Under the pieces are notes generated by a model. That model did no database searches, had not been told where the DNA came from, and saw nothing but the letters and a program-made list of their open reading frames with translations. Below are positions 10,701 through 21,509 of a stretch of DNA of 24,113 nucleotides, in pieces. Source of the DNA: Choristocarpus tenellus KU-1152 (Eukaryota > Phaeophyceae); contig CAXNAD020000224.1 of NCBI GenBank assembly GCA_964200185.2, forward strand, positions 1 through 24,113, in the 5' to 3' direction. Positions within the stretch are counted from its first letter, which is position 1, and each line of letters begins with the position of its first letter. The translations under genes were made by a program, and so were the position numbers.

Positions 10701-11182
10701 CATCATCCTGTACCAGGGTATTGCCAGTGATGTTTTTGCCATGAAGTCATCTTGCAAGCATTCCCATGCTACAAAAAATAGTCATGGATAAGAGGGACGT
10801 GATACCAGTACACCTCCAGGTTGTGTGGAACCCCTTGAGCTTTTTAAACACTCACTGGCAAACCATATCTTATCAGTTCAAAAGAGTGCAATGCTTCCAA
10901 AAGACACTTCACAAATGTTTGCTGAGGATGCTCACACAAAATCGATACTCCCTGTTAGTCTAATATCAGACAGAGTAGGATGGATTATATCAGATAGTCT
11001 TACAAGCGCCATTATAATAGTTTTCAACAACTTAGACCAAGAGTAACAGTGCTTGATCAGCTTTTCAAAGCCTCATCGTTGAATTAGGGAAGCAGGTATC
11101 CTTGGTTAATTATGTCAAATGACTAAAGTCAACTGCTGCATATCAGGCACTAATTTTTACCATCAAAACATGAGGGAAACCC
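7747..11182. other. 3.4 kb with no supported gene
   Basis: This AT-rich stretch has no exon I can support on either strand. Its longer ORFs have no family resemblance and no matching splice sites. It is either intergenic, between the cap methyltransferase and the proline-rich gene, or one large intron if those are a single transcription unit. I saw no transposase, long terminal repeat or terminal inverted repeat. Confidence 0.5.
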
Positions 11183-14100
11183 TTAAAACTCACCTTCCAT
11201 TCCTTTCTCAGATGTTTTACGGAAGATGAGGGCCATATACATTCCTGACAGACAATTAAAGAGGGTTTGCAGAGAGAGCATCAAAGGTAATGGAGTCATG
11301 ACCAACTTGTAGAGCACACACGAGAACATTGATTGGAACACACATGAGAGCAGGCTGACAAAGCAAACAAGGCAACTCTTGACTAACCAGGTACTCAACC
11401 TGCAATGCGCCACTCTGTTGCATTCATGGTTCCTTCTGGGTTGAAGACATGCATATCAACCAGGAGCTTCTTGGAGTGGGCATGTTGAACCCTGCTTAAC
11501 AAATCCAAGAGCCGAACATTAAAATGGTGATTCAGACACATCCACACACATCTCTTTGCAGAAATAGGTAGGTCTGTCTGCACGGAGAATCCACATCTTC
11601 AAGCAAACATGCCTACTGAGGCACATCAATGGTATGTTCTTTAACATAAGTGACTTGAACCATTACCAACAGGCAACATGTTGGGAAAGTAGTTGATGCA
11701 GTTGTCTCATTGAATGATGTCATCACAAGAGAAACTGGTAACTACTCTAAGGTTGAACTCACTCATTGGTGTAAAATTCATGAAAGTTCTGTGCTGTCTC
11801 CAGTTCCAAGTTGTTTTCTGCTGCCAGGACCTGAGGGATAATTGAGGGCAATTGTACAATTGGATTGAATAGGGACTCTCCAGCACCTGCATGGCCTGTA
11901 TACAGTATCCTTGAGCAAAATTCTTTTGTTTGCTTCAGAGCAAAGATATACAACTGTCCCATCAGCATAAGTTGTTTCTGTGATCTCGGTAGTTAATACT
12001 TTCCATACAACAAGGAAAACCCAGCTTGACAATACAATTCAAGATAGTATCATGCGACTGCAGGTTCACAAAAACTAGGGTGTTGGTCAACACAAAATCT
12101 TTCAAAAACTGCTTGATGTTGAAAAGCACAAACAATCCAACACATTGAGCAGCAAAATAAAGTGCCTAACCTGAAAAAAAAAACAGGATTCGGTGCAGAA
12201 AAACATGAATGTAAACCCACATCCCGGTAAAATCCATTTTCCTCAAGTTAGATCAATTGCAAACAGCACTTCAGTATACCTCAAACCTTGTCACACTTGA
12301 ACTGAATCACTTCCACAATGCTACTTGCACCAATATGGGCAGCTAACAAGAAACATGAGATGAGTTCACCTTCAACACCTCAAGTGGCAGCATCCATTCA
12401 GGCACATCATCCACAGCATTCTTATTAAGCTCTGTCTCTCGCAGAGCAAAGGTGTACTCCAGTCCAAATGGTCCTCGGCGGTCACTGTCAAAACAGTCTT
12501 GCCGTACGTATGATTCCCGTGACTCTGCAAACTTAAGGTACAGTCAAGAGGTACAAAGGTACAGGTTCTGTTACAGAAAGATTCCTTACTGGCTACTGGA
12601 ATTTCTTTTTGAAGAGAAGGAATATATATAAATCTTGGTTGACTTGCATCTCTCATGGAATACATTGAGGTGAATACCAGGTGAGTCTATTTACTAAGGT
12701 TACAAATTCTCAGCAAAGGTTCTTTGGATAAATAAACTCAATGCAATTGTGTTCTCCCCTTGCCAGTTGATGTGCCAGCTCAAACCTTGGAGAATCATCA
12801 AATATTCTCTGTACTCATCAATGCACACATGCATACCCAGTCGAATGGAAAGAAACCCCCCATGCTTTCAGTACAAAATAGTAGATTTTGACCCAGACAT
12901 GTTCATCACATCATCGACAAAAGTGCACAGCGCTCAATGTTCTAAACTCAATGCTCTACTGAAAGTTTTGGGCTTCCATCATCGGTATGGGTTTGTAAAC
13001 CAGTGCATATATATAGATAACATATAGTGTGTATATATTTAGGTACCTGCCATCGCGTCAACAGTGTGAGGAAACTTCATTAATATAGTTGACAAAATAA
13101 TTTCCCATACATTCATCACTGAGATGGGCCCCCCAGGATTTGACACTTTGAGAAACTTCAGTATAAACCTTGCAAGGTATGTCCACACATTGATGAACAG
13201 AATGCCAACTCAAGGGGTTGAAACTCATCACCTCTCCAACCATGGTCACATATGCTAACCTTGTTTCACTGTCAAATTTTTTGAGGTACTCTTGAGAGAC
13301 ATTGAACATGGGAGAACATAGCACAGGTATCAGAGGACAAGCTTGGGTGCTATGAGAGAGCACCTCACACCTTTCCAAGAGAAAGCTCACCTATACCCAG
13401 AAGCATTCATTGAGACTTTCATGGGCAATGCAGGCATGTCAAAAACAGGTACATATTTTATCACATATCCTATGCAGTCCTCAAGTCAAACCAATAATGG
13501 GATTGAAATGATTGCACACATAGTGCTTTTAACAACCATACCGCAATATGAAGAAGATTCTCATCCCTCTCATCATTAATATCCAGTGTCAGCGCATTCC
13601 TTCCTTGGATTGGGTCCTGACGTGCAAGTCCAGAGTCACAAAGAGGTTCATTAATTAAGGGCCTTCTCCTCTTTCTCATCCACAAACTCCATATGTAAAG
13701 TCCATACTATCAATGAACCAATCAACCAATGATCTATGGCGAATGGGACAAAGGACAGTATGTACAGCCTCGATACACTGAGTTTCTTTATTGACCGCCA
13801 GAGATGCATGGTCATCACATCTATGAGCTCACGACACGAACAATACATGATGGGCAGGGTCTACATTTAATACTGAAAAAAGTTCCAATGGCTTGCATGG
13901 TGTTAACATGAAGATGAAGATTTGGATATGCGACACTTACCCAGGTATCTTCAGCATGGCCCATGAGGAGCTGTACCAGCACACGTGAGTCCATTGTTGT
14001 GGCAACAAAAATTCCATTGTGTCGCAAACGCCGGGAAACTTGGTGAAGGAAATGCCTCATACGCTCTTCAGTTTGTGCCATATAGTGTAGTGCAAACTGC

Positions 14101-17100
14101 ATTGATACCACATCAAAGATATCCTCTGCCACGAGATGGTTATGGGGTTAATTGAGTTGGAGTGGGGAGAGGTGGGGGGGAAAGTCAAAATATAATGCGT
14201 GAGTCCAATTCAAAACATAGCAGAACATATCTTCTCGCAGGCCTAGCTGGAACACCAGTGAGCTAAACATCCTCAACATTTTAGAGGGGGTCACAGGACA
14301 TGTTTGGTGTTGTATCCAAGGCTCATCACTATAAAGACTAAACGTATATTTGACAGCAAATGACTGTACTGTCTGATTTTGATGACAGCAATTACTACTC
14401 TAATGTACTTTGGAAGTGCTAGAATTTATGGCCCTATACCATCCAAAAAATTCAATGGAAATTGCAACCATACTGTACTGTCAAATCACAGGACTTACAT
14501 ATATGTACCACACCGTATCATATGGAGAGATTAATAAATTGTATGAAATACTTGTCAGTAGTAATATTAAGTGTATATATGCAGTACAGTACTAAGCTAG
14601 GTCTTAATGGGACCCTTATCAGAAATAGTTGTCATGAGACAATTATGGTCCCAAGCCCATAATGGGATTTTCTAGTTAGTGGTCATACCATTTTAAACAA
14701 AACTTGATGTCCACCAGCAATAAGCACTTGCCAATTACAGGAGATAGCTGTTGTGCTAACAAAAAAAAATGTCAGAGCCAATCAATAGCCCATAACTCTG
14801 TTTGACCAACCATGGAATAATAATTATATAAACACTATTATCAGGGATAGGGGAGACGGTAGGCAAGCCATTCACAAGCCAGTAGGTAAACTCAGACTTT
14901 GTAGTATTCATAGGTGGTATATGTATTTAAGTGGTCAAGGCTAAAAGAAGTCACTTGGACACTTTCTATTAGCAAAAAAAGGAGTCCTTCTCACCTGTTT
15001 TATTGACTAATCAGAACGCTCAAGGTATGTAAATAATTTTAACCTTCCAATTGGGTACTTTCTATAATTATCCCTGTTAAGAAGGGGACTGATCAGTGTA
15101 TACCAAAATTTGCCCAAAAAAATATTACTATTTATTACTATTTGCTTCACTACCATTTTTTGTCATTCGTCTTTTAGGTGTTTATTGATGATCACACCAT
15201 TCACCACACAATTCCAACAGCTAAGACATTGAACAAATTTATTGTAGAGCTAGAAAGGTGGTTGTAGGGGAGACTGTTGACTGTTTTTCCTTGTGAGACT
15301 GAATGATGGAGGCAGAAACCAATGTGTTGAGGGTTGAGAAAAGGGGGATTGATGATGAAGAAGAGATTACCTCTTCATTGGAGGATGAGTCCTCAGTTAC
15401 AGTGCAGGCTACAACAGCTGGCAACCAGGCGGAGATAAATGTCAAGGATTGTTAAGCAGATATACACTTGTACTAGAGCTAAAAAAAAAAATGCACAAGG
15501 TCATGATCCAGCACTCTCACATTTTTGTCACCTTACCTATCTGTGTAGGTTGAACAACACACCATACTTCTCACCTACCCATACCACCACACACACACAC
15601 AAACACTTGCTACTATAGCTAATTCATGGTTCTATATTTGGAGTAATTATAAGTACAGACCCATAAATGCTCAAACAAAGAGAGAGAGAGAGAGAGAGAG
15701 TGCAACACATGGATTGACATCCTCCTTATGAGCAAATTGTTACCCAGACCAAAATTGTGGACCATTCATGGTATTTGCACAATCTCTTAGGTATGAAGGT
15801 GTGACATTACTTGACATGGCTCACACACTATCTTCAACAATGGAGGAAAGGTCATCAGCCAATGACAGAAGTAGGACAGCCAATCCCATCTAATCTCATC
15901 TCTAACAAGGTGAAAAGACAGCAAACCAGGGGGCATACTAGCACATGTCTTCCTAAAGACAACAATGGTCTTCCATCAGATAGTGCTTTGTAATGTAAAT
16001 ACAAAAGTCTCGTTGCACCAGGCAGAAATCTTACCTAGCATGCTAGAATTGGGACAACCCTGAGTTGGAGAGGAATGACAAAGTTGAAGGACCTGTTGGT
16101 ACAGGAGTACACATACTGATCTCAAGGTTTCAAATTGCGCATGATCATCATGACTTAACTCCCAAGAGGTACGCATTAATGTAGTTTATGGAGGATGTGA
16201 TCTAGGTTGCAAACCTCACCAATATGACTAATGGGGGACTTAAAAAAACTATATGTTAGCTTGGTTTGTAGGTCTGGTGTATGCACACAACACACAGGGC
16301 CCTTCAGATTGGAATTTTGGAACGCATACCAAAAGATATTTGTAAGGGAAAACCTGTGTGGCAGTAGGCAATCTAATGACTTTTCATGATGTAGCAGCTA
16401 TGTGCTGTAAGTTGTCTCTACATTACTGCACTGCAGAAGGCTAATACTGGTGTGCACAAGATTAGGTGCGTGAAATGCTGTTGTAAGGTTTGTTTGGTAT
16501 AGATAAGGTTGACAGAGCACTTAGTATGTTGTAATTTGTAGCCTCGATTCATTCCTCTTTGGTGTATGGTATATATACCATGCTCCTGGCCCAGCACAGG
16601 GGGGTGGGATGTGGTCCAATCCAATTTGTGGAGCCCCTTGACAAACCTCCATAGGTCACCGATAGGTCATAGTTACATAAATATCACCTTCAACCCCCAA
16701 AGATATTTTACATGTCCAACACATACACCACCACAGATAATTGATATGTCTCATCCATCCAATCAGCAACTACGATAGAATGCTTCCCTCACCAAACCAT
16801 CGATGCCATGCATTTAATACAGGGATACACGAACCCACCTCTAAAAAAGAGGACAATACCAGTCAAGCTAACACATTCCTCACCCATGTATGGTTCTCCG
16901 TAGTTGCAAGTTTTATTGCACAGAATCACATGCATGCTCTGAGCACAAAGATGAATTTCTTGCTCCTATAAACTCTCTACTAAAACCACAACACTCTAAG
17001 CCCATCTGCATGTCTACCTCTTGCACTACTGACATTCTTCCCACAAGGTCAGCTAGTGGTAGAAACCTACTGAAAATAATACTAGAAGTAACAACAATAC

Positions 17101-20100
17101 TAACCACCCTGCCATCCTCATCAGTAAGTCCAAAAAACACATACATGCAAGTGGCATCTGAGTATAGACAAGTACCAGTATACATCCAAAATTGTATACC
17201 TCCTGACACTGTGTACAGGGAATGAAAATCCTTGAGAGTTCCTTCTTTATGTTGCAACATGTCAAGGTAGTTTCTCTCAAACTTGATTTCTAAATGCCAG
17301 AAATTGACTGCCTCCTTTCACAAAGAAGTTGTAAAACCAGAAAGCAACAAATTACAGCATATGCCTACACAAAATTCTATACACAATATATAGATGCAAT
17401 GACCAAGGACTATCCATTACAATATTTTTTCAAATTACCCCAAACTTGGATCAGTGACCTACCCAAGTTAATGTTCCTTAGCATACAGTACAGCCCCCAA
17501 GAAACACAACACTAACATCCAGATCTCTCACCATTACTCAGGGGCACAGCATTTTCCCACGTGCCCTCCAACCCATTTGAAGATGTCCAAGAGCTTTTCC
17601 AAACCTTGAGAATATCTCTCTGACACATTCAGAATAGCAACAAAGATACCAGCAAAGAACCAGCGTATTGTCAACCTCTCACAAAGCCTCCCCCCAAATG
17701 AAATTAAACGGGCTTGAACAAGCTATATAGTATTCAAGTTCACTGTTTTTCTTGCTACTTGTTCTTGTCATTACAAACCAACCAGAAAAAATAGCCATTC
17801 ATGAACTTAGCTACTCAAAAGAAGATGCCAAAAAAATGTAAAATAGGATAGTATAATGGAAATCTTCAAGGCTGCAACTCCAACCCTGCAAACCTGCGCA
17901 TCATGTTTGCCAAGGTCTGCCTCAAAGAGCAATACAGGAGTCTTCCGCCACCGGCTACCTGATCATCAAGATCAGAAAGGGCAGTGGTAAGGTGCAGGTA
18001 TATACTTTAGGTGTGTGACCTTTGACAGATAACACACAATTATTCATGACAAAATAACACAGTCAATGATTCTGTTAATCGTTGTGGCTTTGTGTGCCAG
18101 CAGGAAACATACTTCAACAGCCCATGAAAAAGGTCATCACACATCTTTCTACTACAATTATTTCACCCCAAGTTTAAGAGATCACTTTGTTTTGGTTGCT
18201 TTGAAGTGAGCTCAACGAAGTGAGTTCATAAATCATTATGGTTATGTTTACCCCTCCAGATCTAAAAATATAGCATGTGATCCTGCAGGACAGCACATTT
18301 CTAACACAGCCTGTCAAAGCACAAGCATCATACTATACCTTGTACAGTTGTACAGGATCTGATTCACAGATGCAACAAAGCTGAACAACTACTTCTGTAT
18401 CATGTTGAAAATGAAAAATAGTTTGAAGATTAAGAGCAAAATGTACCGTGTACCACAATCTATTTTGCCTTTAACTCTTTATTGTGGCATAATGTGTTTC
18501 AGCTTACTTGTGGTCCTCCCATTCCATGGTTCTTAGTATCAGATGCAGGGCAATATTTTGCATGTGCTTTCCACACACAGCAAATATCTCGCGAAGGTTC
18601 CAATCCCATATGAACCCTAACCCTCAAATCTGACAAACTACATGTCCTGAAATAACAAAATGCAATATCTTAAAGCAGTCAGAAAAAAATGCGTACACAT
18701 AACACATTTACGTTTCCTGCCATCCGAATCTTCCAATGTGTTCACAACCTCACCCTGTTGCTCATATTACACTGACCAATCGTACATGAGAACCACTTCA
18801 GCACCTGTGCTAAATATTGATCACAATAACCCAACCACATCAAGTATGCAGTCTGGGTGCAAAACTGAACTAAGTTGAGTCCATTAACAAATACATGTAA
18901 ATATCAGCCAGGCTTTGTCATTATTTGGTAAAAATGGGAATGACCAACCATGTTGACTCTTTTGAGGAGTCTACATCACAGCCTTACCCTCTTCTTGTCT
19001 AATTCGCACAACCTTCGAGGTTAACAACTGCAATGGTTGGATCCCTAGATCTTGAAATAATTGTAGACAATAAGACAGACAATACACAGTTGTTTTGGTG
19101 CTGATGGTATTCTACTCTCCAACTCTACCAAGAGATGATCACCTTTCATACGTTCTATAAGATGTTCAAGTGAACCATATGCGATATCACTTGCAACATA
19201 TCTCTCCACTTTGTCAGGGTGCGCAGCCCACTTGCCCAGGTCTCCACCTTTTCCACAAGCCAAATCCAGCACACGAAGCCCTTTTTGCTCTGGTTCCTTG
19301 GATGCCTTGGATATAAGCTATCAACCCGCCAAATAAAATAAGAGACAGGGAAGGGGCATTGGAGGAAGGTTGGGAAGGTTTTGTTGGCCGCACTGGTGCA
19401 GGAAATGCTCATCCTTACACATAACCTGGTGAAGCACATTACAGGTAACGTCTATGGGCAAAGAGAATGCTTGCAACACAGACATTACTCAAAATGTATC
19501 AACACTATCTTCAAAGCACATACCGTGGCCTTGACCCAGTTGTTGAACCTCTTAAGGTGATAGATGAGACTTTGTGCCTGCTCTGATGCTGCTCGAAGTT
19601 CTTCACCGTACTTGGATGCTGCCTCTGCCTAGGCCATTGCAGCAAGAGTCGGTCAGAATCAATTTGAAGCCATTTGATCTTATCTACTTGTGGTAGTACC
19701 AGCTATGAAAGGAAAAGCTGAATCAGCACTGCACCAATGTGTCCAAAAACTCTGACTGCCCTTCACCCACCTGTGCAGACCCCACACCCACACCATCAGG
19801 GAGCACAGGTCGTAAACTTCCGACTTGCCCCAGGACACTATTCATCCCTCGCAACGACTCAGGTAGCCCATCCCCATCCCCGACAAAGTCTTGTTCTGGT
19901 AAGGGTGGTACCCGTCCAGTAGGTAACGGATGGGCAAGTCCTCGGTATGGGTCCAGATCATCAGCACTATAAGCAAATCCTATCAATATCCAGCAAGATA
20001 GGCAGGGTTACAAATGTTATGGTAGTCAGGCTACATTATTATCACAAAAAAATCATAGGAAGCATCACTGACGATTTCTAGTGCATTCCAAACGTGTCGC

Positions 20101-21187
20101 TTACGTTATACAAGGTTATCTGCAACAATTTATAACCAACGAATCAGGAAGAGGATTCCTGAAGAGCAACATCAAAACACTGGTCCTCACACCTGGATCA
20201 TATTCAACCTTTCCGACATTGTTGCCAGTGAGATGAGGCAAACCCTGTGTGATATCTCCTGAAGACCATGGCCCTTGCAGCATTTTCTCAATTGGAAGCT
20301 TTCTTGAGTCTACCAGTGGTCGATTTTGGCTTTCCTTACGTTCTGAGGACATTTAAACAGATATCAAAGGATAATTGGCTTTTATAAAGGGATTTCTCGG
20401 GCTCTTTCCCTCTAACCAACCAATAATGAGCATCCAGTCGAGCAAGGTCAATTGAAACCTTGTCCTTGGAGTCGAGCTGTTAAGATCAAACTTCAACTTA
20501 TGGACCTATGCATCATGGTCATAAACCTTTGGTATTCTCGAACTTCTCTCCCTGATATTCTCTTCTTTTTACAGAACAGACCTTCTTACATCTATTAATG
20601 ATATTCATATCCGCCTTGTACTCACGTTTCTCTTCGGTACCCTGTTGATGATGGTAGTGGCAGTAGAATTTTGTTTCGAACTGGTGCGGGACTAAATAAC
20701 CCACCCATCCGCGCCTGTTCAGCACAACCACCGCCGCCTCCACGATTTCCACCCCATAGATCGAAAGTACGATAGGGTTAGATCTGTTTTGTGTACATCA
20801 ACTTATCCGGTTGCCACAACTCTCGCCAAGACAAGATATCTTTGGTCTGGGAAAGGGAGGGTATGGTTAGAAAGGTTATTACATGGTGCAACAAACAGGT
20901 TATAGCGCATATCCACAACTTCTCACCTCCTTTTTCCTACGAAGACGTTCCAAGAAGGGATTTACAGCGCGCTGATTCGCTCCCTGGGTCAGAGTAAGCC
21001 TGAATTTCTTGAGAACTACCACTCGACTCTGAGGGGTGTAAGCATGGGACTTGACGTATAATGTCTTGGTAATGCCATGCTGGACCCCCACAGAATCGTC
21101 GCTCCAAGTCGAAAGAGTGCATAGTTCGGAGGGTTTATTGGTAGGATCTTCTACCACCAACGAGTGCTTCTGGATGGGACGAGCCAT
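11183..21187 (-). CDS. RNMT: mRNA cap guanine-N7 methyltransferase
   Basis: This enzyme moves a methyl group from S-adenosylmethionine to N7 of the guanosine cap of nuclear pre-mRNA. Twelve exons join with consistent phases: 21187-20927, 20737-20626, 20342-20193, 19979-19771, 19628-19524, 19317-19143, 17958-17894, 14123-13941, 12531-12370, 11830-11763, 11551-11400 and 11244-11183 (TAA). The model is 567 aa; human RNMT is 476. Family landmarks appear in order: IYHLKRFNNWVKATLI (about 267-281), SAM-binding motif VLDLACGKGGDLGKW (295-309), FDVVSMQFALHYM (362-374), a Gly-rich FVATTM strand, FGLEYTF then VDDVPEW, NNLELETAQNFHEFY (480-494) and the closing EWRIAGMYMALIFRK (543-557). The first 244 residues are an unrecognised extension rich in basic and proline stretches. 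The exon at 17958-17894 (VLLFEADLGKHDAQ) is tentative, and the segment between it and FDVVS looks a few residues short, so one small exon may be missed. The gene diverges from IFT70. Confidence 0.88.
12532..13940 (-). other. Intron of the cap methyltransferase gene
   Basis: About 1.4 kb lies between the exon ending GHAEDTW (donor gtaagt) and the exon beginning FAESRESYV. The two exons join in phase 0 and match the family spacing, so no extra exon is required. Open frames on both strands inside it show no family resemblance. Confidence 0.6.
14609..14652. repeat. Imperfect inverted repeat (hairpin)
   Basis: GGGACC at 14609-14614 pairs with GGTCCC at 14647-14652. Inside, AATAGTTGTC (14624-14633) pairs imperfectly with GACAATTATG (14638-14647) around an ATGA loop. 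A separate 11-bp palindrome, CCCATAATGGG, follows at 14656-14666. It may be a remnant of a small non-autonomous element or a chance structure. Confidence 0.3.
15586..15601. repeat. (CA)n microsatellite
   Basis: A run of about seven CA units lies within the large cap methyltransferase intron. Confidence 0.8.
15679..15700. repeat. (AG)11 microsatellite
   Basis: Eleven perfect AG units lie about 80 bp from the CA repeat, in the same intron. Confidence 0.9.
16566..16581. repeat. Perfect 16-bp palindrome
   Basis: ATGGTATATATACCAT reads the same on both strands. It sits inside an intron and has no evident partner. The AT alternation makes chance occurrence plausible. Confidence 0.5.
17959..19142 (-). 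other. Intron of the cap methyltransferase gene
   Basis: This 1.2-kb stretch lies between the SAM-motif exon (donor gtgatc after ERMK) and the tentative small exon at 17958-17894. I see no coding exon or repeat in it. Confidence 0.5.
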
Positions 21188-21509
21188 GAGTGTGGGGTGT
21201 TGAAAATGGGTTGAGTTCGTAAAGCAGAGGAAGGCCTTCCACGTAACCGAAAAATTGGATTGAAGGATCCACAATAAAATGGACCAGTAAACTACAAACT
21301 ATAGTAGTAGTACCGAATTCGGGTGTCGTAAGATCGTAGTACAGTAGACCAAACGCACCACCAAGGCATAAAGATTGGAGGCCATGCAGAGATTAAGAAA
21401 GCTTTGAGTCTCCACAGTCGAAACAGGAGCTCTCTGTTTCCACACGAAGCACAATTTACATCTAGTTTTCGGGTCGCAGTCACGGGTGGCAACCTGGTTG
21501 GTCCAACCA
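21188..21509. promoter_or_regulatory. Divergent (bidirectional) promoter region 2
   Basis: This 322-bp gap lies between the start codons of the cap methyltransferase gene (minus) and IFT70 (plus). It must hold both 5' UTRs and both promoters unless an upstream non-coding exon exists. I found no clear TATA box in a useful position. Confidence 0.55.

Larger units (their letters stand above)
14126..17893 (-). other. Large intron of the cap methyltransferase gene
   Basis: About 3.8 kb of AT-rich sequence separates the tentative exon ending GKHDAQ from the exon starting DIFDVVS. It holds short CA and GA microsatellites, a small hairpin and a 16-bp palindrome. One short coding exon may be hidden here, because the encoded loop is shorter than in other family members. 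No nested gene or mobile element was recognised. Confidence 0.55.

Noticed and set aside
12749-13027. 92-codon plus-strand ORF
   Set aside because: It lies in an intergenic or intron stretch antisense to the methyltransferase gene, is low in coding character and resembles nothing known.
13058-13390. 110-codon minus-strand ORF between methyltransferase exons
   Set aside because: The flanking exons join directly in phase 0 with the expected family spacing, and this ORF adds residues with no family match.
16913-17260. 115-codon minus-strand ORF containing FSREFIGARNSSL, which briefly resembles the methyltransferase F-x-A-E-F-I-x-A-D strand
   Set aside because: It has no good acceptor or donor in the right phase, and the exon at 17958-17894 fits the phases better.
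19737-19972. Two overlapping proline-rich plus-strand ORFs
   Set aside because: They are antisense shadows of the methyltransferase exon at 19979-19771, which is supported by phase and position.
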